Shown in pieces: positions 1 through 8,706 of a DNA stretch of 64,000 nucleotides. Position 1 is the first letter of the stretch; each line of letters opens with the position of its first letter. A program made the position numbers and the translations under genes. The notes under the pieces were generated by a model that worked only from the letters and a program-made list of their open reading frames with translations, was not told where the DNA came from and did not search any database. Source of the DNA: Treponema sp. C6A8 (lineage in GTDB: Bacteria; Spirochaetota; Spirochaetia; Treponematales; Treponemataceae); contig NZ_JHVB01000001.1 in assembly GCF_000619925.1 (NCBI RefSeq), positions 682,001 through 746,000 of the forward strand, written 5' to 3'.

Positions 1-1125
1 TCTCTGACCCGCTGCAGAAAACTTTGAAAGTTCCAGATGAGTTTCATCACCATACAAAGAAAAATCGATGTCCGCGCCGCCTGCAAAAATTGAATCAGGA
101 AGATGAATGTTTGAATCAGAAACATAATCCAGAGCCTTATCTGAGAAACTGTATTTCAGAATTGTATCTGTATTTAAAATGAGATCATTTAATTTTTTTA
201 CTGTCTTACGGGAAGTTGAAGAATTAAATATCTGGACAGGCTTAAAATCTTTGGTTTTCAGCTGAATATTCAAATCTTTGGTATCAAGATGGTAGTCGGC
301 ACCAAAAGAAACCGGGTTTTCATTCTGAATGATATGAATGCCAGCCGTATTATTCTGATAATCAGCCAGTAAATTCAGCTTTTTAATTGAATAAATGCCG
401 TTTGAAATATTAGAAAGCCTTGCAGTAACGTAAGAGCCGTCGCCTTTATGTAAAATTGAACCTGCAAAAACTGCATTCATATTAATTTTTTGAGAAAGTT
501 TTTCTATCTGCAAACGGATTTTAGATTCAATTTCAAAGTTCAAGCCGTTTTTCTGGCTGTTTGGAGAAAAATCAAAATCCCTGATACGAAGTCCTGCATT
601 TACGCCGTTTTTGTCATAGGTTAATGTAACATTTTTCAGGCGGACATTTTTTGGAATAAGATGATAAAAAGTATCAAAATCAATCTCAGATGAATTTTTG
701 GAACCCTTCTGATTTTTAGTTTTTCCCTGGTTATTTTTCTGAATATAGTCTTTCATTGACATTATTTCACCAAGATTCAGATCAATACCGTCAATTACAA
801 AACTTGTAAAACCATTTGAAAAATCATGCTTCAGAAGCTTAATCAGGCTGTAATCAATATTTGTCTTTTTAATTGAAAGAACGACATTGTTATCATCATC
901 AAGGAATTTAATTTTTTTAACAGTCAGCGTTGAAAGAATTGATGGAGAAAGCTTTTCGTAAGAGAAAGTCAGGCCTGTTTTTTCGTAAATTTTTGATGAA
1001 AGACTGTTTACCATGTTTTCTGCAGAGGACACAATAGCCCTGTGAAGCGGAATTACAAGGCTGATTCCAAGCAGAAAGAGGAGAATAAAAATGAAGCTGC
1101 GAATTTTAGAAACAGTTACCTTCAT
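1..1125 (-). CDS. AsmA/TamB-like envelope protein, N-terminal part (truncated by window edge)
   Basis: An open frame runs from an ATG at 1125 off the left edge, giving 375 codons and no stop. The protein begins MKVTVSKIRSFIFILLFLLG, a single N-terminal membrane anchor, followed by periplasmic beta-rich sequence with repeated short strands (for example LKNVTLTYDKNGVNAGLRIR). This is the pattern of AsmA/TamB proteins, which span the periplasm from an inner-membrane anchor and take part in outer-membrane assembly or lipid transport. In T. pallidum a TamB-like gene precedes bamA, so bamA could lie to the left; that cannot be seen here. There is no clear Shine-Dalgarno site. It is divergent from dTMP kinase across 75 bases. 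Family assignment is moderate because the diagnostic C-terminal domain is outside the window. Confidence 0.6.
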   Translation of the reverse strand, partial: MKVTVSKIRSFIFILLFLLGISLVIPLHRAIVSSAENMVNSLSSKIYEKTGLTFSYEKLSPSILSTLTVKKIKFLDDDNNVVLSIKKTNIDYSLIKLLKHDFSNGFTSFVIDGIDLNLGEIMSMKDYIQKNNQGKTKNQKGSKNSSEIDFDTFYHLIPKNVRLKNVTLTYDKNGVNAGLRIRDFDFSPNSQKNGLNFEIESKIRLQIEKLSQKINMNAVFAGSILHKGDGSYVTARLSNISNGIYSIKKLNLLADYQNNTAGIHIIQNENPVSFGADYHLDTKDLNIQLKTKDFKPVQIFNSSTSRKTVKKLNDLILNTDTILKYSFSDKALDYVSDSNIHLPDSIFAGGADIDFSLYGDETHLELSKFSAAGQR

Positions 1126-1187
1126 CGTTTAAATTATCGGAAAGGTTTAATTATTTCCTTATTATAGTAAATTTTCTGATTTTAGAT

Positions 1188-1193
1188 TATACT
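1188..1193 (+). promoter_or_regulatory. -10 element (TATACT) of a probable leaderless tmk transcript
   Basis: TATACT ends seven bases before the ATG of tmk and no Shine-Dalgarno sequence lies between, so transcription should start at or next to the start codon. No convincing -35 box is visible at 16-18 bases upstream. Confidence 0.5.
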
Positions 1194-1200
1194 TTCTGAT

Positions 1201-1818
1201 ATGTTGTTAAAAAATTTTATTGTGTTTGAAGGAATTGACGGAGCGGGTACTTCAACACAGATTAAAAAATTGTGCGCCAGAAATTCAAAATTGTTGATTC
1301 CCACTGCAGAGCCGACAGACCGGGCTACCGGAAGATTTTTGCGTCAGCTGCTTGCAGGCGATTTTAAACTTGATGAGAGAACTACTTCTTACCTTTTTGC
1401 AGCAGATCGCTGCGAACATATTTACGGCGAAGGCGGAGTTGAAGAGCTATTAAAAGCCGGAAGAATTGTTGTAAGCGACCGCTACTTTTTTTCAAGCCTT
1501 GCCTACCAGAGCGCAACCTGCGGAAAAGGAATTCCCCGCCATGTAAACGCCCCATTCCCTCTTCCTGAAGTTCTTTTTTACTTTGAAATAAATCCGGAAG
1601 TTTCTTTAAAACGTGTTGAAAGCCGTGACGGCAAACGCGAGATTTATGAAAAAATTGATTACCAGAAAAAAACCGCTGCTTTGTACGACGAAGTAATCAA
1701 TGAATACGAAAATAATCCGGATGGAATGAAAGTTATCCGTGTTGACGCAACAAAATCAATCGATGAAATCGCAGATTTTATTTATAATACTTTAATCAAT
1801 CTGAATATCATCCGATAA
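1201..1818 (+). CDS. tmk: dTMP kinase with atypical P-loop
   Basis: 205 aa, the usual length of bacterial thymidylate kinase, which phosphorylates dTMP to dTDP in the cytoplasm. The P-loop region EGIDGAGTSTQ (residues 10-20), the DR motif in VVSDRYFFSSLAYQ, and the substrate-site EPTD and lid-like RDGKREIYE segments are recognisable. Odd point: the Walker A lysine is Thr17 (codons GGT ACT TCA), where most family members have GKT/GKS. The frame is otherwise intact, so this is either a lineage-specific variant or an altered enzyme. The ATG at 1201 places the P-loop ten residues in, as is normal. A secreted-protein gene follows after 7 bases and is probably co-transcribed. Confidence 0.85.
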   Translation: MLLKNFIVFEGIDGAGTSTQIKKLCARNSKLLIPTAEPTDRATGRFLRQLLAGDFKLDERTTSYLFAADRCEHIYGEGGVEELLKAGRIVVSDRYFFSSLAYQSATCGKGIPRHVNAPFPLPEVLFYFEINPEVSLKRVESRDGKREIYEKIDYQKKTAALYDEVINEYENNPDGMKVIRVDATKSIDEIADFIYNTLINLNIIR

Positions 1819-1825
1819 TTTTAAT

Positions 1826-2440
1826 GTGAAAAAATCTTTCCTTATAATTTTACTTTGTACATTATTTTTCTCTTTCTCTTATGAAAATGCCTTTGCCTAC
1901 ATGGTAAAATATAAGGAAGACTGGTATAAGCTTTACCATGTCCACTACCAGCAGTACCCGGATGACTGCATTGAAAATATTTACTGGCTTGAAAAAGCAG
2001 CTCAGGCAGATTTTTGTAATCCTCAATTTGCAGATTTTAAGGTAGAAAGCGAAAAACAGTGGGAAAAGTACCGCTATTTATTCCAGATGCACATAAACCT
2101 TAAGCTCATTGAACAGCACCTTCGGCTTGGCAGAACTTACGACAAAAAATGTATTTATTTTTATGACGCGCCATGGAAAGATGAATATCTTCGCAATATG
2201 GAAAAAGCGCTTAGCTGCTATAAGGCTGGCCTTTATTACTGGCAGGAAGCTAAGCTCTGGTGTGAAAAATCAAGCAATGTTTCATTTAATTTTTTGACTA
2301 TTACAGCAAAACAGAACTGGGAAGATGAACGGGAAAGAATTGTCTCAGGTCAGCTGAATTATGAAAAGATGCTTAACCGCGAAATAGCACGGTTAGAAAA
2401 AAACATCGCGGAATTAACCGCGATGGATAAAAAATATTAA
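1826..2440 (+). CDS. small secreted protein of unknown function
   Basis: 204 aa with a GTG start 7 bases after the tmk stop. The first 24 residues (KKSFLIILLCTLFFSFSY then ENAFA) form a clear Sec signal peptide, so the product is periplasmic or envelope associated. The mature part is rich in Tyr, Trp and charged residues and looks helical, with spacing that recalls TPR-like helices (KALSCYKAGLYYWQEAKLWCE), but I recognise no family. The last codons contain a perfect inverted repeat (2404-2425) that serves as terminator for the convergent gene. Stop codons of the two convergent genes abut exactly at 2440/2441. Confidence 0.6.
   Translation: MKKSFLIILLCTLFFSFSYENAFAYMVKYKEDWYKLYHVHYQQYPDDCIENIYWLEKAAQADFCNPQFADFKVESEKQWEKYRYLFQMHINLKLIEQHLRLGRTYDKKCIYFYDAPWKDEYLRNMEKALSCYKAGLYYWQEAKLWCEKSSNVSFNFLTITAKQNWEDERERIVSGQLNYEKMLNREIARLEKNIAELTAMDKKY
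2397..2425 (-). terminator. intrinsic terminator of the PUR-domain gene, inside the convergent gene
   Basis: CATCGCGG and CCGCGATG form a perfect 8-bp stem with a 6-base loop (2404-2425). Read on the minus strand the stem is followed by a run of seven T (2403-2397), the layout of a rho-independent terminator. It lies within the last 45 bases of the plus-strand coding sequence. Confidence 0.75.
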
Positions 2441-2854
2441 CTATTCTTCTTTTGATTTCTTAGATACAACATGTACACGTCCTGATTTTTTTACAGGAGG
2501 TTCGTAAGGAGGAAGTTCATCTTCTTTTGATTTAAGGTGAACAACCTTTTTATTTGATTTTGCTCCGGCGCCGAATTTAGCTTCTTTTGCAGCCTTCTTT
2601 TCGCGGGCAGCTTTCTGGCGTGCCTTGCGGTCTTTTTCAATAAATTCAAGTGATTTTTCCATTCCCTGAAGGAATTTCTGCATATCATCAGAGAAAATTG
2701 CAATCTGATGGCGGTCAGCTTCAGCACCGTCACGATTCTTGCTTTCTACAATCTGCAAAAATACGTCACCAGTACGGTTTTCTTTTACATTGAAAAAATA
2801 TGAACGGTTATCAAGATAAATCTGAGTAGTAAAAAGTTCTCCACGTGCTCCCAT
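2441..2854 (-). CDS. PUR-domain nucleic-acid-binding protein (BpuR-like)
   Basis: 137 aa. The N-terminal 75 residues (MGARGELFTTQIYLDNRSYF, then DVFLQIVESKNRD and HQIAIFSDDMQKFLQGMEK) match the PUR repeat found in eukaryotic Pur-alpha and in spirochaete PUR proteins such as Borrelia BpuR, which binds single-stranded DNA and RNA and regulates surface lipoprotein expression. The C-terminal half is a Lys/Ala/Arg-rich tail (residues about 78-137), probably a further nucleic-acid contact. AAGAGGTAATAAC before the ATG is a good Shine-Dalgarno site, and TATAAA boxes lie upstream. A global regulatory role here is inference from the Borrelia homologue. Confidence 0.75.
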   Translation of the reverse strand: MGARGELFTTQIYLDNRSYFFNVKENRTGDVFLQIVESKNRDGAEADRHQIAIFSDDMQKFLQGMEKSLEFIEKDRKARQKAAREKKAAKEAKFGAGAKSNKKVVHLKSKEDELPPYEPPVKKSGRVHVVSKKSKEE

Positions 2855-2988
2855 GTTATTACCTCTTTATATTTAGTTTATAATTCGATTTGCAACAAAG
2901 AAAAGCCCAAAATTCGAAGAACCTTCCCTTGTGATGTGAGATGTAAATCTACCACATTCTGAAATTAAAATCAACTTGATTGAAAATG

Positions 2989-4167
2989 TTAGTTAAATGT
3001 GCCGTTAACTTCTTTTACAGCTTCAAAAAGTTCATCGATGGCCTTTGCAGTTGTAAGGGGGCCAAAGCTGAAGCGGACAGAAGTTTCGCGTAATTTTCCG
3101 TCAACATGCATTGCTTCAAGAACCGGCCGGTTGTTCTTGCGGGAAGAACAGGCGCTTCCTGTACTGATGTAAAAGCCTTTTGAATCAAGGGCTCGAAGCA
3201 TGACATTACCAGGAACATTATTAAAGGCCGCCTGCACAACATAAGGAGAAAATAAATCGGTCTTTTCAAGACGGGACTGAGGAATTATTGTACAGCCATT
3301 CAGCGAAGAAAGTTTCTTTATAAAATCATTGGTTTCCTGACGCTGTTTCTGATAAGCCGAGAGAGCCTCAGAATTTTTCTCTGAAATAAAATATTTTTCC
3401 AGACACTTACTGAAGGCCAGGGCACCGAAAACATTTTCAGTTCCGCTTCTGATTCCTTTTTCCTGCCCGCCTCCACGCAAAAATGGATCAAGGCCTTTTT
3501 CACAGTCTTTCAGATAAAGGATTCCGATTCCACGAGGACCGCAGATTTTATGGGCGCTAAAGGCAGCGCTGTCTACGCCCCAGTCTTTCAGGCTGAAAGG
3601 AATCTTTCCTGCTGCCTGAACACAGTCAACATGAAATTTCGGCTTACGGCCGCCTGCACTAGCCTTTGAAATTGCATCAGCAATTTCTTTAACCGGCTGA
3701 ATTACACCGGTTTCATTATTGACAGCCATAACGCAGACTGCAAGAGTATCTTTTGTAAGAAGGGCTGTAACTGCTTCGGGTCTAATTACGCCGTCTTTAT
3801 CAGCCGGGATATATTCAACTTTACAGCCGGCTTTTTTAATTTCCTCCCCCATTTCGCGAAGGGCCGGATGTTCAATAGAACTGATAAGGACAGTTCCTTT
3901 TGAAGGCTTATTCAAAACAGAAAGAAGAGCAATATGGTCACTTTCCGTGCCGCCTGAAGTAAAAAAAACAGACTCAACTTTTACGTCAAGCGCCTCTGCA
4001 GCAGTTTTTCTTGCAGCTTCAAGAAGATTTTTCGCATTTTTTCCAGCCTGATGCGTAGAGGAAGGATTTCCCCAGTCATCAAGGGTCATTTCCAGCGCCG
4101 CGCGGAGAATTTCCTTATCACCCGGACTTGTAGCAGCCCAGTCAAAATAATGCTCTGTTTCTGTCAT
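2989..4167 (-). CDS. cysteine desulfurase (NifS/IscS family)
   Basis: 392 aa PLP enzyme that removes sulfur from cysteine for Fe-S cluster and thio-nucleotide synthesis. The N-terminal DWAATSPGDKEIL, the GGTESDH segment, the PLP-lysine motif FSAHKICGPRGIG and the persulfide-cysteine loop STGSACSSRK are all intact. The short cysteine loop and overall length suit the IscS/NifS group rather than SufS. It is the last gene of the long minus-strand cluster; the aroB stop is 7 bases upstream, and GTAGGAAAAAA gives a weak Shine-Dalgarno. No iscU or scaffold gene is adjacent, so the exact role (general, tRNA thiolation or HydEFG related) is open. Confidence 0.88.
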   Translation of the reverse strand: MTETEHYFDWAATSPGDKEILRAALEMTLDDWGNPSSTHQAGKNAKNLLEAARKTAAEALDVKVESVFFTSGGTESDHIALLSVLNKPSKGTVLISSIEHPALREMGEEIKKAGCKVEYIPADKDGVIRPEAVTALLTKDTLAVCVMAVNNETGVIQPVKEIADAISKASAGGRKPKFHVDCVQAAGKIPFSLKDWGVDSAAFSAHKICGPRGIGILYLKDCEKGLDPFLRGGGQEKGIRSGTENVFGALAFSKCLEKYFISEKNSEALSAYQKQRQETNDFIKKLSSLNGCTIIPQSRLEKTDLFSPYVVQAAFNNVPGNVMLRALDSKGFYISTGSACSSRKNNRPVLEAMHVDGKLRETSVRFSFGPLTTAKAIDELFEAVKEVNGTFN

Positions 4168-4174
4168 TTTTTTC

Positions 4175-5293
4175 CTACTTTAGAACTGAAAGAATTTCAG
4201 AATCTTTCACTTCTTCTATAACAGTATCCTGAAGACCATTTTGAATTATAACCCTTACTTTGTCAGTAAGATTTTTTTTGTCGTTGTGCATTACATTCAA
4301 AAGTCGTTCTGCAATTCCACCGCCATAAACAACAGAAGGAATTGCGGCAGTTTCCCAGCCGTAAAGCTTAAGTACATCAAAGATTTCGTTCATAAAGGCT
4401 TCGCGGCAATATTCTTTTTTATAGCTGAGTGTTACGGCACGACCAATACCCCAGGCAACGGCAGCGCCATGGGTGATTTTTCCCAGTCCTGCAACACTTT
4501 CAAGCGCGTGTCCGAAGGTATGTCCCAGATTTAAAGTGGCGCGGATCCCCTGCTCGGTAAAATCTTTTTCTACAACGGCCGCTTTTGCGCGAACGCTCTT
4601 GTTTATGATTAAATCGAGGGTCTCTGGGTCGCGGGCGTTGAGCTTATCAGCTTCATTCTTGAAAAGATCATACATTTCCTTATCAAAAAGAAGGGCTGTT
4701 TTAAAGGCTTCTGCAAGGCCTGAGTTATACTGATTTTCTGGAAGATACTGAACAAACTCCGGCCAGTAAAAAAGTCTTTTTGCCGGGAAGAATGAACCTA
4801 TCATATTTTTGTAATTCTGATAGTCACAGCCTGTTTTTCCGCCGATTGAAGCATCAACCATAGCGAGCAAGGTTGTCGGAACAAGTTCTACGGCAGCGCC
4901 GCGCTTGAAAATTGAAGCAGCAAAGGCAGTAAGGTCGCAGATTACTCCACCGCCGATTCCTACAAACAAATCCTTACGGCTGAAGCCGGCTTCAAGGGCA
5001 GCAGTAATTATTGAAAGTACACTTTCTATTGTCTTAAAAGGCTCTCCAGATCCTAAAATCAAAAGGCAGTCATTGCCGCAAACTCCGTCATCAAACTTTG
5101 CGATAAAATTCTTCATGCAGTCAAGGCTGGCTACGGTTGCATCAGTAACGAAAAAACGTTTGCAAGGGGCATCTTCCGCTCCCGGATTGTAAACATCAAT
5201 TAAATCTGGGGTACCAGACATAAAATTAATTTCTGATTTTTCAGTTCCTGCGTGAATTGAAGGATATGCGATCTGGAATGTTACTTTTTTCAT
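4175..5293 (-). CDS. aroB: 3-dehydroquinate synthase
   Basis: 372 aa. Converts DAHP to 3-dehydroquinate, second step of the shikimate pathway, using NAD and a metal ion. The NAD-binding GIGGGVICDLTAFAA, the PTTLLAMVDASIGGKTG motif, the metal ligand region GLAEAFKTALL and NLGHTFGHALE are all present. It is a little longer than typical members at the N-terminus, where about 55 residues precede the nucleotide-binding fold. It starts with ATG 46 bases after rnhB ends and is followed closely by the cysteine desulfurase, so it is probably co-transcribed with both. No other shikimate genes are visible in the window. Confidence 0.9.
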   Translation of the reverse strand: MKKVTFQIAYPSIHAGTEKSEINFMSGTPDLIDVYNPGAEDAPCKRFFVTDATVASLDCMKNFIAKFDDGVCGNDCLLILGSGEPFKTIESVLSIITAALEAGFSRKDLFVGIGGGVICDLTAFAASIFKRGAAVELVPTTLLAMVDASIGGKTGCDYQNYKNMIGSFFPAKRLFYWPEFVQYLPENQYNSGLAEAFKTALLFDKEMYDLFKNEADKLNARDPETLDLIINKSVRAKAAVVEKDFTEQGIRATLNLGHTFGHALESVAGLGKITHGAAVAWGIGRAVTLSYKKEYCREAFMNEIFDVLKLYGWETAAIPSVVYGGGIAERLLNVMHNDKKNLTDKVRVIIQNGLQDTVIEEVKDSEILSVLK

Positions 5294-5338
5294 ACAAGCA
5301 GAGTTTAGCGTTTTTGGTTAGTTTTATCTATAAGAATT

Positions 5339-5938
5339 TTAATATTTAAAAGAAAGACGCTGGATTGGAGAAGGCCCTATTTCACGGCAGATTTTTCTGT
5401 GGGCAGCTGTAGGATAGCCTTTATGTCCGGCATAGCCGTATTGAGGATAGAGTTTATCCATTTCTTTCATAAAACGGTCTCGTTCATTTTTTGCTAAAAT
5501 GCTTGCCGCCATCACGCAGGGATATTTTCCGTCAGCTTTGGGTTCGGCACGGCATTCAATGGGAAGGTCCGGGCAGCGGTTGCCGTCAGTAATACCAGAA
5601 AGTTCAACTTCTTCATAATTTATGCCCCTTTCCCTGCACCATTGTGGAAGTTTTTTTATCATGATTTCAAAGGCCCGCTTCATTGCAAGCATACTGGCTT
5701 CAAGAATATTGATTTTATCGATTTCTTTTTCATCACAAAAGGCAATTCCATAGCAGGCTTTTTCTAAAATCACAGTTTCTGCGGCAAGACGCTTTTTTTC
5801 AGAAAGTTTTTTTGAATCGTTTAAGATTTCAATGGGAAAATCAGCCGGAAGAATTACTGAAGAGGCATAAACAGGACCGGCAAGAGGACCTCGCCCTGCT
5901 TCATCAAAACCGGTCTCAAAGATAATTTTAGTCGGCAT
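5339..5938 (-). CDS. rnhB: ribonuclease HII
   Basis: 199 aa from the chosen ATG at 5938, which places GFDEAGRGPLAGP (the family signature with the catalytic Asp-Glu) about ten residues from the N-terminus, as in other RNases HII. A longer frame to 5983 exists but adds residues without family similarity and would overlap the upstream gene further. The enzyme removes ribonucleotides and RNA primers from DNA. VMAASILAKNERD is the conserved second acidic region (here with Met-Ala before the Ser). The start lies inside the last 11 bases of the preceding gene, which suggests translational coupling. Confidence 0.92.
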   Translation of the reverse strand: MPTKIIFETGFDEAGRGPLAGPVYASSVILPADFPIEILNDSKKLSEKKRLAAETVILEKACYGIAFCDEKEIDKINILEASMLAMKRAFEIMIKKLPQWCRERGINYEEVELSGITDGNRCPDLPIECRAEPKADGKYPCVMAASILAKNERDRFMKEMDKLYPQYGYAGHKGYPTAAHRKICREIGPSPIQRLSFKY

Positions 5939-8042
5939 AATCTGAGTTATCCAGTTCCTTGAGAACAGAATCTTTGTTCGCAAAAACCATTACAAAGCCA
6001 TCGCTATTTTGATTCTGTGGAAGATCACACTTGAAAACGTTCTTTTCAAAATCGCCTTTAGCTCCAAAAAGTTCTGCAATACGGCCTGTTTTAGCGCTTA
6101 CTTTAAACTGATTACTGATGGAATCAACATTTCCTTTAGTTGCGGAAATGACAACGCTTGTATCGGCGCTTGTATTAATCACAGAATCGCGCAGAATAAG
6201 ATAAGAATTCATGCTTGAAATAAATGAAGAATAAGTAACTGCATTTACAGAAGCGATTGAATCAAAAACCTTTACGACTCCAGAAGAAGCATCGATTACT
6301 GTTCCGTTTTTTGCAAAATCTGCGGAAAGCTCGCAGTTTTTAAGTTCCAGAGTACCGTTATTCAAAGAAAAAAGAGGAATCAAATCATTTTCAGAAAGAA
6401 CCTTCTCTTTTTGAATCCTGATATTATTCAGGCTGAGAGTTGACTTATCAATCTGGATTGAACTTCCCTCATTAAAAATCAGGGTAGCGTTACCGTCATT
6501 CAAAATTTCACAGTCAGAAACAAGGCGGATAGCCTCTGGAGGAAATTCTGCATTTCCTTTTAAGCGGAGTTTTACAGAAGTACAGCTGTTAATGTCTTCA
6601 AGACATTCCTTGATGTTATTATATGGATGAGCCGCAGAACCATCAGCATTTTTGCCCGAAGATTCAGAATCAAAAAAATAATTGTAGCTGTCTATAATAA
6701 AAGAATATTCAACAGTCTGACTTTTTGTGATTTCATTCTGTGAATAAGCCTGGATTTTATAAAACAAGGCGCCGGCATCATTTGGCAAGAACTCATTCTG
6801 ATAACCGTTTGGCTTATATTCCTTAAAATTGCCGACAGAAGTCTGCTTTAAGGCATTAATAACCTCATCATTGAGCTTAGTAACATCCTTAATTAAAAGA
6901 GGACGGCTGACTGCAATAAAAAGCTTGTTTTTTGAATCAGTTTCTACACCGAGGCGAACATTACGGCGTGAATAAAAGCCTTCAAAATCTGAAGAGATTT
7001 TAGGAACTTCAGGAGCCCGCTTATCAATATTATAGGAAACAGAAATTTCTCCCTGATAAACAGAACTAGAAAAAAGCCCGACTTTCAAAAGGCCTTCTGC
7101 ATTATCGCCGTAGAAAACATCCGCGCCAAGCTGAGAATAAAGCTCTGAATATCGGTTATTATCGCCTTTTACGCTCATCGTATAGGAAGAATCGCCTTCT
7201 ACGACAAAACTTGTAGTGCCGTCTCTTTCAAGCATGGTTTTGATTTTTGGTTTGGCAGGGAGAATACAGAAGTCTATTGCAGAGCCCTTCTGAAAATCCA
7301 CATTCTGCCAGGAAACGATATGAGGACGACTTCGGTCAATATGGCGGTTTTCAAGCGGCATTGACCAGTATTCATCATCAATTTTATAAAGAAGATTTTT
7401 GTCTGTAAAAACTACAGTTTCCCAATCTTCAATTTTAATCGGAACCTTTCTCGTATTATTCAAACCGGCAACATGAGGGAAAGTTTTTATTATAAATCGC
7501 CAGGATTTTCCGCCCTCAGCAGGACGAACGACACAGGGAACGTATCTTGAAAGAACGTTTTTTTCCGAAATAGACAAATCAATTCCATGCATAAACTCAG
7601 TAGAATTGTTCATCTTAAAATTCATTTCAGCCGGAATAGAAAAAACAGTCCCCGAAGTATAGTTTACAAGTCCTGTATCGTAAAAAGTGGAAATAAAATC
7701 TGAATAAGGCTTATTTTCAGCCCTGTCTGTATTTACAGAATAGCGGACTTCCACAGTTTCATCTCTGCCGTCTGGTCTCACATGTGAAATTTTAAGATTT
7801 ACATCACCTTCCACATCAAGAAGAACCGGACGGTCGTAGAAAAAACCGAAGTTTGCAGGATTTGATCCGTCAACCGAATAGTAAAATTCGCCGCCTTCAG
7901 AAGTATCAATAACAAGCATCTGCTTGTTTGCCCAGACACCTTTTACGGGATTTATTACATTAATCTCAGCAATAAGATTTGAAAGTCCCGCAGTCATGAG
8001 GAAAATTAAGACTGAAACAAGTTTTTTGACACTTCTTTTCAT
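5928..8042 (-). CDS. secreted protein with chitobiase-C-like and parallel beta-helix-like regions
   Basis: About 704 aa. A signal peptide (KRSVKKLVSVLIFLMTAGLS) predicts export. Residues about 30-95 (DTSEGGEFYYSVDGSNP) and a later SDFEGFYSRRNVRLGV segment resemble the chitobiase/FN3-like C-terminal domain common in treponeme surface proteins. Residues about 455-700 (GTVIDASSGVVKVFDSIA, SYLILRDSVINTSADTSV) have the short repeated turns of a right-handed beta-helix. No catalytic motif is seen. TTG at 8045 is also possible, but ATG 8042 has AAGG at a good distance. It lies 13 bases after the phosphoribosyltransferase and overlaps rnhB by 11 bases. Function unknown; an envelope or surface role is inference. 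Confidence 0.65.
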   Translation of the reverse strand: MKRSVKKLVSVLIFLMTAGLSNLIAEINVINPVKGVWANKQMLVIDTSEGGEFYYSVDGSNPANFGFFYDRPVLLDVEGDVNLKISHVRPDGRDETVEVRYSVNTDRAENKPYSDFISTFYDTGLVNYTSGTVFSIPAEMNFKMNNSTEFMHGIDLSISEKNVLSRYVPCVVRPAEGGKSWRFIIKTFPHVAGLNNTRKVPIKIEDWETVVFTDKNLLYKIDDEYWSMPLENRHIDRSRPHIVSWQNVDFQKGSAIDFCILPAKPKIKTMLERDGTTSFVVEGDSSYTMSVKGDNNRYSELYSQLGADVFYGDNAEGLLKVGLFSSSVYQGEISVSYNIDKRAPEVPKISSDFEGFYSRRNVRLGVETDSKNKLFIAVSRPLLIKDVTKLNDEVINALKQTSVGNFKEYKPNGYQNEFLPNDAGALFYKIQAYSQNEITKSQTVEYSFIIDSYNYFFDSESSGKNADGSAAHPYNNIKECLEDINSCTSVKLRLKGNAEFPPEAIRLVSDCEILNDGNATLIFNEGSSIQIDKSTLSLNNIRIQKEKVLSENDLIPLFSLNNGTLELKNCELSADFAKNGTVIDASSGVVKVFDSIASVNAVTYSSFISSMNSYLILRDSVINTSADTSVVISATKGNVDSISNQFKVSAKTGRIAELFGAKGDFEKNVFKCDLPQNQNSDGFVMVFANKDSVLKELDNSDYAD

Positions 8043-8055
8043 CAATTCTGCCTTT

Positions 8056-8679
8056 TTAATTTCCTAAATAAGGTCCAAGAATATCGCGGAGTTCAGGATC
8101 ATCCTTGTAATAGTGAGTTTCCAATTCTTCAGCTGTAAGTCCGATAAGCTCATGGCTTGCATAGTGAATCCAGCGGTTTTCATCAGGATTGTTAATTTCA
8201 AACTTACGGCAGTAGTAATCAGGCTGAATAGGAAGATTTGCGTGTCCGTTGTCATAATTAAAATGCTTGTAATCATGAACGACCACCTTAATGTCTTCAC
8301 GTTTAAATCCACGTGTATTCATCAATGTTTCAACAAGACAGTTGATTGTGCGGCCTGAGTCGTAAATATCATCTACAAGAAGGATTTTGTCACCAGGACG
8401 AAGATTTTCAGGAGGATAAGTCCAGCCGTCAATATAAACCTGTGTGTGCTGGGCAATATCAGAATATGAACGGGCAACTACACCAGCGTACAATACCGGA
8501 TGATGTTTATTTTCACGGCAGACAATCTTAAAATACTCACTGATAACGTTAGACATGGCAGCGCCACCGCGCAGAGAACAGTAAATTACATCAGGAATAA
8601 AACCGTCTTTATAAATTTTGTGTGCAATTTTTAATGCATTGTTGCGGACTGTGTTATAGTCCAGAAATTCTTTAATCAT
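8056..8679 (-). CDS. purine-type phosphoribosyltransferase
   Basis: 207 aa with the PRPP-binding signature KILLVDDIYDSGRTINCL (about residues 95-112) and an upstream pyrophosphate loop YCSLRGGAAMSN. This is the type I phosphoribosyltransferase fold. Gene neighbourhood and the presence elsewhere of adenine deaminase, purA and guaB make a hypoxanthine or xanthine/guanine substrate plausible, but specificity cannot be read from sequence, so no symbol is given. Shine-Dalgarno AAGAGGTAGAAATA precedes the ATG. It starts 27 bases after clpC ends, inside the long minus-strand cluster. Confidence 0.8.
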   Translation of the reverse strand: MIKEFLDYNTVRNNALKIAHKIYKDGFIPDVIYCSLRGGAAMSNVISEYFKIVCRENKHHPVLYAGVVARSYSDIAQHTQVYIDGWTYPPENLRPGDKILLVDDIYDSGRTINCLVETLMNTRGFKREDIKVVVHDYKHFNYDNGHANLPIQPDYYCRKFEINNPDENRWIHYASHELIGLTAEELETHYYKDDPELRDILGPYLGN

Positions 8680-8706
8680 TATTTCTACCTCTTTATCCCT
8701 AATATA

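Noticed and set aside
5939..5983. Longer start for rnhB
   Set aside because: The added 15 residues have no similarity to RNase HII and overlap the upstream coding sequence; ATG 5938 gives the normal N-terminus.
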